A DNA stretch of 64,000 nt from Actinomadura kijaniata NBRC 14229 (GCF_001552175.1 NZ_BCQR01000009.1:1-64000); one strand, 5' to 3'. Shown: positions 43,326 through 53,614, numbered from the stretch's first letter. Numbers and translations: made by a program. The notes: generated by a model not told the origin, from the letters alone.

Positions 43326-46019
43326 ATGAGCAACTGGGTGTGGGGCAAGGCTGGCAGTGGCAACACTCCGCACCCGTTGTTGTGCCACATGCTGGATGCC
43401 GCGCACGTGGCGGAGGTGTTGTTCGATCGGGTCCTGCCGCAGCGGCTACTCGACATGCTCGCTGGCGGGATTCCGGAGGGGCATCGCACGACGTGGGTGT
43501 GCTTCCTGGTCGGTGCCCACGATGTCGGGAAGGCGTCGTGGTGGCAGATGCTGCGGTCAGACCTGCTTCCTTCGCAGGTGAGGGCGGGCATCGCGGACAC
43601 GATGTGGCGAGCTCACCGAAGCAAACTTCCCCACGGACTGGTCTCGTCCTTGCATCTCCGCCGCTGGCTGGTCGAGCAGTTCGGGGCCGAGCCGGGCTTT
43701 GGCTCCTTGGCGGCCGACGCGGTGGGCGGCCATCACGGGATCTTCTTCACACCTGCGCAGCGCCGTATCGCCCGAAGGGCCGAGGTCAGGAGGCTGCTCG
43801 GGAGCATCGAGTGGGAGCAGCGGCGCAACGAGTTGTTGATGGAACTGGCTCGGCGGTTGGCGCTTCCGCTGGATCAGCAGGTGGGTCCCGAGTGGCGGCT
43901 CAGCGCGTCTGCCGCGGCCCTGCTTGAGGGATTGACCGCCGTCAGCGACTGGATCGCCTCTGACGAGCGGTACTTCCCCTATGCGGGTGCCGCCGTGGAC
44001 TTCGACGACTACGTCGCGGTCAGCCGGGCCCGGGCCGCCCGTGCGCTTGATGCACTTGGGTGGAAGCGCTGGTCGCCTGCGGTGAGGACCATGCAGGACG
44101 TGCTTCCCGAAGGAGCACTTCCCCGGCCGATGCAGCAGAAGTTCGAACAGCTGGATGCCATGGGGTTGTTCGACTGCCCTGGCATCGTGGTGGTCGAAGA
44201 GACCATGGGCGGCGGTAAGACCGAGATCGCCCAGTACGCAATGGCGCGTTGGGTACAGAGCCTGGGCCTGGGCGGTTTCTACTTCGCGCTGCCGACTCAG
44301 GCGACCAGCAACCAGGCGTTGGACCGGATGGCTCGGCTGCTCGGCAGTCGTTCCGAAGGGGAGACGCTGCTGCACCTGGCACACGGCGCGGCCGGCCTCA
44401 ACGACCTGTTCCTGGAGTTGCTGCAGACCGGGACGAGCACGGCCCCCGTCCGCCCTACCGGCGTGTGTGGGGACGGGGACTCCGATGCGTCGTTGGTGAG
44501 CGCGCATGTCTGGTTCACCGCCCGGTGGCGGGGCCTGCTGGCGCAGTGCGGGGTCGGCACGGTGGACCAGTTGCTGCGGGCGGTGCTGCGAGTCCGGCAC
44601 AACGGCGTGATGCACCTCGGCCTGCAAAACAAAGTCGTGGTCATCGATGAGGTGCACTCCTACGACGTCTACATGTCGGTGCTGATGGAGCGCCTGCTGG
44701 AATGGCTGGGGCGCCATCAGGTCCCGGTGGTACTGCTGTCGGCGACGCTGCCTGCGGTACGACGCAGTCGGCTGGTAGCGGCGTGGAGTCGTGGGGCGGG
44801 GAACCCGCAGCAGACGCCCTCCTCCAACGCCTATCCGCTGATCACCTGGGCCGGTGGGGAACGCGCGGGCACGCTGCAGCCGGACCCGCCCGGCAACCGG
44901 CCAGTCCAGTTGGAGCGCCGTGTCGGCGACACCCCTCGCCGGCTGGCCGCCTACCTGCTCGCCCAGATCGGCCAAGGCGGATGCGTCGCAGTGGTGTGCA
45001 ACACGGTGGGACGCGCCCAAGACTTGCAGCAGGCGTTGGCGGCAACGGGTTTCGACGGGACGCTACTGCTGTTTCACTCCCGGTTCCCACACGGGCGGCG
45101 CCATGAGCTGGAACGCCAGATCCTCACCCTGTTCGGCAAGGACGGCGACCGCCCCAAGCAAGCGATCGTGATCGCCACCCAGGTGATCGAACAGAGCCTG
45201 GATCTGGACTTCGACCTGCTGGTCTCCGATCTGGCACCGGTTGACCTGGTGCTGCAACGGATCGGCCGCCTGCACCGGCACGACCGTCCCCAGCGGCCCC
45301 GCGGCCTGACCAAGCCGCGGCTGGTGTTGGTCGGTGTCGAGTCCGAACGCCCGGCCGTCTTCCCTGCCGGCAGCGTCAGCGTCTACGGCCAACGCACATT
45401 GCTGGCCTCCTGGTATGCCCTGCGCGACCGCTCTTGCCTGCACGTGCCGGGCGATATCCGCCTGCTCACCGAAAGCGTCTACGGCGACACCGAACCGGCC
45501 CTGGATCTTCAAGACCGTGACGGCTACGCCGAAGCCCTGGCGCAACAACACCGAGAGCACCAAGACCACCAGCACCTGGCGGCCAACCGCTGCATCCCCT
45601 CCCCCGACCCGGAGGAGCTGCACGAGTTCACCGCGCTGCCCGACACCGACGACCTGGCCGACTCCGGGCTCACCCGGCTGGGGCAGCCCGCCGTCGATGT
45701 GGTGCTGCTGGAACAGCGTCCGGACGGTCGGGTCCGGCCCGTAACCGGCGGCCCGGAGTTCCTGCTCGACCAGCCCCCGAACTCGGCAACGGAGACGGCG
45801 CTCATCCGCGCTGCCCTGCCGGTTTCCAGTCCTCACCGCCTGGTGCGCGCCCTGGCCCGGGCAGAGCCTCCCCAGTCATGGGCGCGGTCCGCCTGGCTGG
45901 CCGAGCATCGCGCGCTCGTCCTGCAGAACGGAACCGGTCACGTCGACGCCATCAACGTCGCCTACGACCACATCCTCGGCCTACGCACCGACCCCGCACC
46001 TCCCACCTCAAGGAAGTGA
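43326..46019 (+). CDS. cas3: Cas3 nuclease-helicase (type I-E)
   Basis: Product of 897 residues. HD nuclease: His21 in PHPLLCHMLD, His65-Asp66 in GAHDVGKASWWQ, and GGHHG at about 134-138. SF2 helicase: Walker A MGGGKTE at about 294-300, DEVH box at 441-444, SAT at 472-474, motif VI QRIGRLHR at 643-650; then the C-terminal accessory domain. It degrades the R-looped target recruited by Cascade. All expected catalytic motifs are present. A TTG at 43305 is an alternative start. It heads the operon; its stop overlaps cse1 (GTGA). Confidence 0.96.
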   Translation: MSNWVWGKAGSGNTPHPLLCHMLDAAHVAEVLFDRVLPQRLLDMLAGGIPEGHRTTWVCFLVGAHDVGKASWWQMLRSDLLPSQVRAGIADTMWRAHRSKLPHGLVSSLHLRRWLVEQFGAEPGFGSLAADAVGGHHGIFFTPAQRRIARRAEVRRLLGSIEWEQRRNELLMELARRLALPLDQQVGPEWRLSASAAALLEGLTAVSDWIASDERYFPYAGAAVDFDDYVAVSRARAARALDALGWKRWSPAVRTMQDVLPEGALPRPMQQKFEQLDAMGLFDCPGIVVVEETMGGGKTEIAQYAMARWVQSLGLGGFYFALPTQATSNQALDRMARLLGSRSEGETLLHLAHGAAGLNDLFLELLQTGTSTAPVRPTGVCGDGDSDASLVSAHVWFTARWRGLLAQCGVGTVDQLLRAVLRVRHNGVMHLGLQNKVVVIDEVHSYDVYMSVLMERLLEWLGRHQVPVVLLSATLPAVRRSRLVAAWSRGAGNPQQTPSSNAYPLITWAGGERAGTLQPDPPGNRPVQLERRVGDTPRRLAAYLLAQIGQGGCVAVVCNTVGRAQDLQQALAATGFDGTLLLFHSRFPHGRRHELERQILTLFGKDGDRPKQAIVIATQVIEQSLDLDFDLLVSDLAPVDLVLQRIGRLHRHDRPQRPRGLTKPRLVLVGVESERPAVFPAGSVSVYGQRTLLASWYALRDRSCLHVPGDIRLLTESVYGDTEPALDLQDRDGYAEALAQQHREHQDHQHLAANRCIPSPDPEELHEFTALPDTDDLADSGLTRLGQPAVDVVLLEQRPDGRVRPVTGGPEFLLDQPPNSATETALIRAALPVSSPHRLVRALARAEPPQSWARSAWLAEHRALVLQNGTGHVDAINVAYDHILGLRTDPAPPTSRK

Positions 46020-47569
46020 TCACCGTCGCCGCTCACACCTTCAACCTGATCGATGAACCCTGGATCCCCGTCCAGCAATGCCAGGGCCCCGCCCAAGAGG
46101 TCTCCCTGAGCCAGGCCCTCACCCAGGCGCACACCCTGGACAGCATCGCCGCCGACACCCCCACGGTGACCGCGGCCCTGCACCGGCTATTGCTGGCCGT
46201 GCTCCACCGGGCCCTGGGCCCACCCGACCAAGCAGCCTGGAAACGCCTTTGGGACGCCGAAACCCTGCCCGAGGCCGCCATCACCGACTATCTGGCGGGC
46301 TGGCGCCACCGGTTCGACCTGCTGGGCTCCGAACCGTTCTACCAGTGCCCCGACCTGGCACGGCTGACCTTCGGCACCCCTGCGGCGTTGATCCCGAGCA
46401 TGGCCTCGGGCAGCAACGTCACCTTGTTCGACCACACCACAGCCACCACCCCGGTGGCGCTGACCCTCGCCGAAGCCGCCCGCCGGCTGGTGGCCCTCCA
46501 TGCCTTCGACCTGGGTGGGATGAAAACGCCTTTCCCCGGCCATCCCAAATCGGCCAAGGACGGCCCCTGCGCGCGATCGGCGATCATCCTGGCCGCCGGT
46601 GCCACCCTGCGCGAAACGCTGCTGCTCAACCTCGTCCAGTACGCCCCTGACCGAGAGCGGCCGTTGGGCACACGCGCCCAGGACGCCCCCGCCTGGGAGA
46701 GCGACCTGCCGCCGGGCTCCCCCCGCCAGCGCGTGCCGCGCGGCTGGACCGACTGGCTGACCTGGCAGTCCCGCCGGGTCCTGCTCCAAATCTCCGCGGA
46801 CCCCGACGTCGAGCCGAAGGTCACCGGCGTGGCCATCTGCCCGGGCGACGCCCCGCATCCGGCCTTCCAGCCGCGGGACGTGGAGCAGCAGATGGCCTAC
46901 ATCGAGGCCAAAGACGGAGACGTCACCACCCTGCGGTTGAACCCGCACCGCACACTGTGGCGCGACAGCATGGCCTTGGCCGTCCGGGAGGACCACGCCC
47001 CCCGCACGCTGGAATGGCTGTACCGGCTGGACGAGAGCGGCGCGTTCACCCTGCCCGAACTGGTCCCGGTCCTGGCCTTCGGCCAGACAGCCAACCAGGC
47101 CAAATACATCGCCTGGCGTGCCGAGAGCCTCCCGCTTCCCCCGCAGCTGCTACGTCCCGGCGACTCGCCCGGCCTGGAGGCCCTGCGCAGCGCCCTGGAG
47201 ACCGCCGAGCACATCGAGGCCCTGCTCATCAGCATGGCGCGTTGGCTGCGCGCCGAGTTCAAGACCGACAAGGAGATCAAGGACGAGGCGAAGAAAGGCT
47301 GGCGACCCCACCAGCTCGACACCTACTGGACGGCCCTGACCCCCGCCTTCGACACCTTCGTCCACCTGCTGGCCAGCCACCAGCACACCCACGCCAGCGA
47401 CCTGTGGCGACAACGGCTCCACAGCGCCGCCACCACCACCTTCGCCGCAGTGATCGCCACCGCCCCCAGCGGTCCACGCAGCCTGACCGTCCGAGGCCGC
47501 ATCACCAACACCTTCCATCACCGCCTACGCGAACACCTCAACGCGTTGGCCAGCGGAGAGCGCCCATGA
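46016..47569 (+). CDS. cse1: Cse1/CasA, large subunit of type I-E Cascade
   Basis: Product of 517 residues beginning with the family signature FNLIDEPWIPV. Contains FYQCPDL, GGMKTPFPGHPKSA, and the C-terminal four-helix bundle (LLISMARWLRAEFKTD onward). It recognises the PAM and recruits Cas3. GTG start at 46016 by 4-base overlap with cas3. Confidence 0.95.
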   Translation: MITVAAHTFNLIDEPWIPVQQCQGPAQEVSLSQALTQAHTLDSIAADTPTVTAALHRLLLAVLHRALGPPDQAAWKRLWDAETLPEAAITDYLAGWRHRFDLLGSEPFYQCPDLARLTFGTPAALIPSMASGSNVTLFDHTTATTPVALTLAEAARRLVALHAFDLGGMKTPFPGHPKSAKDGPCARSAIILAAGATLRETLLLNLVQYAPDRERPLGTRAQDAPAWESDLPPGSPRQRVPRGWTDWLTWQSRRVLLQISADPDVEPKVTGVAICPGDAPHPAFQPRDVEQQMAYIEAKDGDVTTLRLNPHRTLWRDSMALAVREDHAPRTLEWLYRLDESGAFTLPELVPVLAFGQTANQAKYIAWRAESLPLPPQLLRPGDSPGLEALRSALETAEHIEALLISMARWLRAEFKTDKEIKDEAKKGWRPHQLDTYWTALTPAFDTFVHLLASHQHTHASDLWRQRLHSAATTTFAAVIATAPSGPRSLTVRGRITNTFHHRLREHLNALASGERP

Positions 47570-48168
47570 CCGACAGCACAACCACACCCCAGCCCGCGCC
47601 CACCTGGTGGGGGGCACGAGTCATCGATTCGGTGCACCGGCTGGTGCCCACCACCACCCGCAAGGGCAACCCCGGCGTGCTGGCCGAACTGCGCCGCTAC
47701 ACCACGACCAGGCCCCCGTCGGTGGCCGCCGCCGGCGTGGTGCTGCGCGCCGCCCCCGACGACCTCAGCATGACCACGGTGCGCCACACCCTGCTGACCG
47801 CCAGCCTGCTCGCCCTGCACCCCCACCACCAGGCCGGCGCGGGAAACCTGGGCGCCTCCCTAGGGCGTTTCCGCCGGGCCCGCGACGGCGCCGGAGCCGA
47901 GAACTCCTCGGTGGACAAACGCCTGGAAGTTCTAGTGGCCGCCGACCGCAACGCCCTGCACCACCACCTCCGGCAAGCCATCACCCTGCTTGCCACCAAA
48001 TCCGTGCCCGTCGACTACGTCCAGTTGCTGTCCGACGTCATCGGCTGGGACGACCCCCGACTCACCGCCCGCGGCATGACCCGCGGCGAAGAGATCCGCC
48101 TGCGCTGGATGGCCGACTACCACCGGCACGCACACGCCAACACCACCCCCACCGAGGAGAACAAATGA
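47566..48168 (+). CDS. cse2: Cse2/CasB, small subunit of Cascade
   Basis: Product of 200 residues, all-helical and basic, with WWGARVIDSVHRL and LGRFRRARDGAGAENSSVDKR, then DWAP-like end DYVQLLSDVIGWDD. Two copies line the non-target strand path. ATG overlaps the cse1 stop. Confidence 0.93.
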   Translation: MTDSTTTPQPAPTWWGARVIDSVHRLVPTTTRKGNPGVLAELRRYTTTRPPSVAAAGVVLRAAPDDLSMTTVRHTLLTASLLALHPHHQAGAGNLGASLGRFRRARDGAGAENSSVDKRLEVLVAADRNALHHHLRQAITLLATKSVPVDYVQLLSDVIGWDDPRLTARGMTRGEEIRLRWMADYHRHAHANTTPTEENK

Positions 48169-49280
48169 TCGTCGAGCTGCACATCCTGCAGTCCTTCGCC
48201 CCCTCCAACCTCAACCGCGACGACACCGGCTCCCCCAAGTCAGCCACCTTCGGCGGCGTCCAGCGGGCCAGGATCTCCAGCCAGTGCCTCAAGCGCACCA
48301 CGCGCCTGGCCCTGCCCGACTACGGCCTCACCCCGGCCGAAGTCGGCGTCCGCACCCGCCAGCTGGCCAACGAGGCGGCCGCACTTCTGGAGTCCCGCGA
48401 CCACGACCCCGCCTCGGCCAAAGCAGTCGCCGCGGCCGCCCTCAACGAGCTCGGCCTCGGCGTCAAGGACAAGACCGGCGAATCCGAATACCTGCTGTTC
48501 GTCCGCTCCGACGCCGCCGCCCGCCTCGCCGACATCTGCACCCAGCACTGGGACACCCTGCTGACCAAGGCCGGCGGCAAGAAGGTCAAGGGCGGCAAAG
48601 GCGGCGACATCACCGAACTCCGCGAGCTGGTCGACGCCTCCCGCGCCGTCGACGTCGCCCTGTTCGGCCGGATGATCTCCGACAACAAGGGCTTCAACGT
48701 CGAGGCGGCCAGCCAGGTCGCCCACGCCCTGTCCACCCACACCGCCACCGCCCAGTACGACTACTACACCGCCGTCGACGACCTGCTCGGCGCCGACAAG
48801 ACCGGCGCGGGCATGATCGGCACCATCGAGTTCAACTCCGCCTGCTACTACCGGTACGCCAACCTCGACCTGCACCAACTCACCACCAACCTCGACGGCG
48901 ACACCGACCTGGCCCACCGCGGCACCCTCGCCTGGGCCCAGGCGTTCATCCACGCAGTCCCCACCGGCAAACAGAACTCCATGGCGGCGCACAACCCGCC
49001 CTCGCTGATCCTGGCCGTGACCCGCCCGGTCGGCACCTGGAACCTGGCCAACGCGTTCGCCGCCCCCATTGCCCCGCCCCACGTCAACGGCGCCCCCAGC
49101 ATCGTCCAGCGCTCGGCCGAAGCCCTGCTGGCCTACTACGGCAAGCTCACCGCCGCCTACGGCAGCGACGGTCACACCGCCACCCTGCTGACGATCGACG
49201 CCGACGTCACCGCCAAGGACATCACCACCGTGCAGTCGGTGTCCGAGCTCATCACCAGCATCGCCGGAACGCTGCAGTGA
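48165..49280 (+). CDS. cas7: Cas7e/CasC, backbone subunit of Cascade
   Basis: Product of 371 residues. Starts with the Cas7e signature VELHILQSFAPSNLNRDDTG and contains GGVQRARISSQCLKR, FGRMISDN and ATAQYDYYTAVDDL. Six copies normally form the crRNA-binding filament. Overlaps cse2 by ATGA. A Lys/Gly run (GGKKVKGGKGG, about 137-147) is an added flexible loop in the thumb region. Confidence 0.96.
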   Translation: MIVELHILQSFAPSNLNRDDTGSPKSATFGGVQRARISSQCLKRTTRLALPDYGLTPAEVGVRTRQLANEAAALLESRDHDPASAKAVAAAALNELGLGVKDKTGESEYLLFVRSDAAARLADICTQHWDTLLTKAGGKKVKGGKGGDITELRELVDASRAVDVALFGRMISDNKGFNVEAASQVAHALSTHTATAQYDYYTAVDDLLGADKTGAGMIGTIEFNSACYYRYANLDLHQLTTNLDGDTDLAHRGTLAWAQAFIHAVPTGKQNSMAAHNPPSLILAVTRPVGTWNLANAFAAPIAPPHVNGAPSIVQRSAEALLAYYGKLTAAYGSDGHTATLLTIDADVTAKDITTVQSVSELITSIAGTLQ

Positions 49281-49999
49281 CCTCCTCAACCCTGCTGCTC
49301 AGGCTCAGCGCTCCCATGCAGTCCTGGGGCGCCCACTCCCGCTTCGAACACCGCGACACCATCACCGAACCGACCAAATCAGGAGTGGCTGGCCTGCTGG
49401 CGGCAGCCCTGGGACGTACCCGCGACGTCGACCCCGCCGACCTGGCGGCCCTGCGCATGGCCGTGCGGGCCGACCGCGAAGGACGCATCGAACGCGACTA
49501 CCAGGCCGCCCAGAACGTCCCCAACACCATGGGCAAGAACCACCGCACCATCATCTCCAACCGGTACTACCTCGCCGACGCCTGCTTCCTGGCCGCCCTC
49601 ACCGGACCTGCCCCCTTCATCGACCAACTGGCCACCGCTCTGCGACGCCCCGTCTTCCCGCTCTTCCTGGGCCGCCGAGCCTTTCCCGCACCGCCCGACC
49701 TGCTCATCGGCACCACCTCCGATCCCGCCGAGCAAGCAGTCCGCACCCACCCCTGGCTGGAAGACCAACCGGCGCTCCGCACCAAAGCCCACGAAGAACT
49801 CCAGGACGGAGCCCCCCTCCTCCTGCGCTGCGTCATCGAAATCCCCCCTGAGCCCGGCACGGCTGTCCTCAACGACCAGCCGATCTCCTTCGTCGACGGC
49901 GCCCGCCGCTACGGCAGACGCCACATCCGCACCGAACTCATCCCGCTGACAGACGCCCTGCTCAGCCAGACACCCGAGCGAGGAACAAGGTGTACCTGA
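49277..49999 (+). CDS. cas5: Cas5e/CasD, crRNA 5'-handle subunit of Cascade
   Basis: Product of 240 residues. Ferredoxin-like N-terminus with LLRLSAPMQSWGAHSRFEHR and TKSGVAGLLAAALG, then RRAFPAPPDLLIG. Caps the 8-nt 5' handle. GTG start at 49277 overlaps cas7. The 3' end overlaps cas6e by 10 bases. Confidence 0.95.
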   Translation: MTSSTLLLRLSAPMQSWGAHSRFEHRDTITEPTKSGVAGLLAAALGRTRDVDPADLAALRMAVRADREGRIERDYQAAQNVPNTMGKNHRTIISNRYYLADACFLAALTGPAPFIDQLATALRRPVFPLFLGRRAFPAPPDLLIGTTSDPAEQAVRTHPWLEDQPALRTKAHEELQDGAPLLLRCVIEIPPEPGTAVLNDQPISFVDGARRYGRRHIRTELIPLTDALLSQTPERGTRCT

Positions 50000-50664
50000 G
50001 CCGCCTTACCCCAGAACTCTCCTCTCCTCGTGTCCTCCGCGACCTCGCCGACCTGCACAAAACGCACCAACGCGTCATGAGCGCCTTCCCCAACATCGAC
50101 GGCCCAGGACGACTGGCGCACGGCGTGCTGTGGCGCTGGGACGCCGATCCCGGCCACCCCCCGATCCTGCTGGTCCAATCCACCACCGCTCCGGACTGGG
50201 CCAAACTCCCCGCCGGCTACCTGACCGAGCCTCCCCGCCTCAGAACCCTGGCTCCCCTCCGGGAACTGCTCACCCCTGGGCGGCGCTTCGCGTTCCGGCT
50301 CACAGGCAACCCCACCCGCAACGTCGACACCAAAACCCGCGCCGACGGCAAACGCCGCTCCGGCCGCCACCTCCCCCTCCGCGACGAAACCGCACGCCTG
50401 GGATGGCTGGCCCGCAAAGGCGCCCAGTACGGCTTCGAGGTACCGATCGGCCAGCTCGGCACTCCCGACGTACAGATCAGCAGCCTGCCGAGAGGACGCG
50501 GTGACAAACAAGCCGGAACCGTTGTAACCATCGAACCCGTCCGTTTCGAAGGTCACCTGACCATCACGGAGCCGGACCTCTTTTGGGACGGCCTACAACA
50601 CGGCATCGGCCGAGCACGTCCATACGGGTGCGGCCTACTGACGCTCATACGAAGTAGGCAATGA
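49990..50664 (+). CDS. cas6e: Cas6e/CasE, crRNA endoribonuclease
   Basis: Product of 224 residues. The N-terminal motif LADLHKTHQRVMSAFP carries the expected catalytic His (second of the two, about 26). The C-terminal glycine-rich loop GIGRARPYGCGLL contacts the repeat hairpin. It cuts pre-crRNA at the base of the repeat stem, leaving a GTGGTCCG-type handle. GTG start preceded by GAGGAA. No cas1 or cas2 follows: array 3 starts 54 nt later. Confidence 0.95.
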   Translation: MYLSRLTPELSSPRVLRDLADLHKTHQRVMSAFPNIDGPGRLAHGVLWRWDADPGHPPILLVQSTTAPDWAKLPAGYLTEPPRLRTLAPLRELLTPGRRFAFRLTGNPTRNVDTKTRADGKRRSGRHLPLRDETARLGWLARKGAQYGFEVPIGQLGTPDVQISSLPRGRGDKQAGTVVTIEPVRFEGHLTITEPDLFWDGLQHGIGRARPYGCGLLTLIRSRQ

Positions 50665-50718
50665 TGATCTTTGCCTGGAAGGACCCCCGCTCAAAGCTTC
50701 GAATGATTCACCTACCCC

Positions 50719-53614
50719 ATACTTCTCCGTGCAAGCGGAGGTGGTCCGCACCGACCCACCGACAAGGCCACCCTTACTTCGCTCTCTCCGCGCAGGCGGA
50801 GGTGGTCCGCGCCGCCGAAGCCCGCCTGAGCCTGCTCACCCGTTCTCTCCGCGCAGGCGGAGGTGGTCCGCAGGCGCGGTAGCGGATGGTGTGCCCGGCC
50901 GAGTTCTCTCCGCGCAGGCGGAGGTGGTCCGCTGCTGGCCGAACACCACGGGCACGAAAGGATGTTCTCTCCGCGCAGGCGGAGGTGGTCCGTCGGCCGA
51001 GACCGGAGGGGTCCCGCCGTAGCGGTTCTCTCCGCGCAGGCGGAGGTGGTCCGTGGACCAGATGCTCGATGCGATGCTGGGAGCCGTTCTCTCCGCGCAG
51101 GCGGAGGTGGTCCGACGCCGTCGACGACGTCGTTGTAAGCGGTCCAGTTCTCTCCGCGCAGGCGGAGGTGGTCCGCTCGACGTGTTCGTGCTGAACAACA
51201 ACGCGGCGTTCTCTCCGCGCAGGCGGAGGTGGTCCGCCGAGGACGGGATCTATCATCGCGTCATGGACGTTCTCTCCGCGCAGGCGGAGGTGGTCCGCAG
51301 GAGTGACCCGCTACTGCCATCCGGTCTCAGTTCTCTCCGCGCAGGCGGAGGTGGTCCGGTCGCGGGCCTGGCCATGATGGTGGTATCCGTGTTCTCTCCG
51401 CGCAGGCGGAGGTGGTCCGTCGCCGTCCATCTCGACCTCGCCATGGCTACGGTTCTCTCCGCGCAGGCGGAGGTGGTCCGGCGGCGGCCTGGCGGGCGTA
51501 CTTTGCGGCGTCGTTCTCTCCGCGCAGGCGGAGGTGGTCCGTACAGCGTCACCAGCCAGCAGGCGCGTGCGCTGTTCTCTCCGCGCAGGCGGAGGTGGTC
51601 CGTGGACCCACTTGGCCGCCGAGAACCGGGCGGCGTTCTCTCCACGCAGGCGGAGGTGGTCCGGACGAGCGGTCCGACGTCGGCACCGCGGTGCAGTTCT
51701 CTCCGCGCAGGCGGAGGTGGTCCGAGCGCCTGATCGGAGGGGTGAGCATGGCACGGGTTCTCTCCGCGCAGGCGGAGGTGGTCCGCGCGTGATCGAGCTG
51801 CGGACCCCGTTCACCCCGTTCTCTCCGCGCAGGCGGAGGTGGTCCGCGGCATGGGAGTTGGGGGTCTAGGTGGCTGACGTTCTCTCCGCGCAGGCGGAGG
51901 TGGTCCGCCGCTCACGGCGCCGTCCCGCTCGGCGTCGGTGTTCTCTCCGCGCAGGCGGAGGTGGTCCGCCGATGCCGGTCTTCTTGGTGCCGGCGCCGGT
52001 GTTCTCTCCGCGCAGGCGGAGGTGGTCCGGCATCGCGCAGGCGGGTTACGTTCTCAGGTAGGTTCTCTCCGCGCAGGCGGAGGTGGTCCGGCTGTGCGCG
52101 ACGCAGAAGCATCCGCCGCCTGGTTCTCTCCGCGTAGGCGGAGGTGGTCCGCGGGTCAGGATCTCGTGGCCCAGGTGCCCGAAGTTCCCTCCGCGCAGGC
52201 GGAGGTGGTCCGCACAGGGCTGAGGACCCGGCCGGATTCCCGGCGTTCTCTCCGCGCAGGCGGAGGTGGTCCGAACTACATCCGCACGGCTCTATATATG
52301 GCGGTGTTCTCTCCGCGCAGGCGGAGGTGGTCCCGGGCCCACGCCGCGCAGGTCGGCCAAGATCCCGTTCTCTCCGCGCAGGCGGAGGTGGTCCGGTGCT
52401 GGTCGCGCTGTCGCCGGTGCTCGTGGTGTTCTCTCCGCGCAGGCGGAGGTGGTCCGTCGCCCAGGTCCTCGCGGACGTTGGCGGGGTGGTTCTCTCCGTG
52501 CAGGCGGAGGTGGTCCGGGCGTGTTCGTCGCCGACCGCCCCAACCTCGTGTTCTCTCCGCGCAGGCGGAGGTGGTCCGCTCGAATCGGTGCTGCGGCTGT
52601 ACGGCCAGCGGTTCTCTCCGCGCAGGCGGAGGTGGTCCGAGCAAGGGCTCAGCCCCGGCTACATCCACCAGGTTCTCTCCGCGCAGGCGGAGGTGGTCCG
52701 TCCTCGCCGTCGTGGCTTCTGGCCATTACTTGGTTCTCTCCGCGCAGGCGGAGGTGGTCCGACCCGCACCCGCACCACCCTGCCCCTGGCCGTGTTCTCT
52801 CCGCGCAGGCGGAGATGGTCCGCGACCGGGCTGCCGAGCGGAACGGTATATCCGGTTCTCTCCGCGCAGGCGGAGGTGGTCCGCTCGGCCTGCCGGTGTT
52901 CATCGGGACGCTGGAGTTCTCTCCGCGCAGGCGGAGGTGGTCCTCAAGGATCTCGCACGCGAGCTGCCGCAGCCGCGTTCTCTCCGCGCAGGCGGAGGTG
53001 GTCCGACCCTCAGCACCGTGGTTGACCTGCTCACCGAGTTCTCTCCGCGCAGGCGGAGGTGGTTCGACCCAATCCCACGACTCACCAAACGAGTTCTTGT
53101 TCTCTCCGCGCAGGTGGAGGTGGTCCTGCAGCACAAGGGGTGTCGGGGGCCCTGACCTGGTTCTCTCCGCGCAGGCGGAGGTGGTCCGCACGCCGCCCCG
53201 GAGGTAGCACCATGATCCAGGCTCTCTCCGCGCAGGCGGAGGTGGTCCGTGGACGCCGGTCACGATGCCCATCAGGTAGGTGTTCTCTCCGCGCAGGCGG
53301 AGGTGGTCCGCTGGAAGGTCCCGTAGGAGTTCGCCGCTCCGGTTCTCTCCGCGCAGGCGGAGGTGGTCCGATCCGGTCCAAGAACGTGCAGGTCACCGTC
53401 ACGTTCTCTCCGCGCAGGCGGAGGCGGTCCGTCACTGGCCGGGACGGCCGTCGTGAAGCTCCCGTTCTCTCCGCGCAGGCGGAGGTGGTCCGTTCAGCGA
53501 CGAGGACCTGCGCGAGATCATCGCGTTCTCTCCGCGCAGGCGGAGGTGGTCCGTCGGTGGCGAGGTCGGGCGTCTCGATGTCCTCGTTCTCTCCGCGCAG
53601 GCGGAGGTGACTCG
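50719..53614 (+). CRISPR. CRISPR array 3 (type I-E, about 48 repeats)
   Basis: 47 clear repeats from 50781 to 53614 on a 61-nt period (29 + 32; one 31-nt spacer before 53342), plus one degenerate repeat at 50719-50747. Repeats are the AG-loop variant, beginning GTTCTCTCCGCGC and ending GGTGGTCCG. Point variants cluster in the right half (52123, 52184, 52306, 52489, 52794, 52916, 53038, 53099, 53221, 53403) and the last repeat ends GGTGACTCG, so the trailer is on the right. The leader side is also abnormal: repeat one is divergent and repeat two begins GCTCTC. Confidence 0.97.

Noticed and set aside
50661..50882. Short frame after cas6e as a cas1 start
   Set aside because: Runs straight into repeats; no Cas1 motifs and no length.
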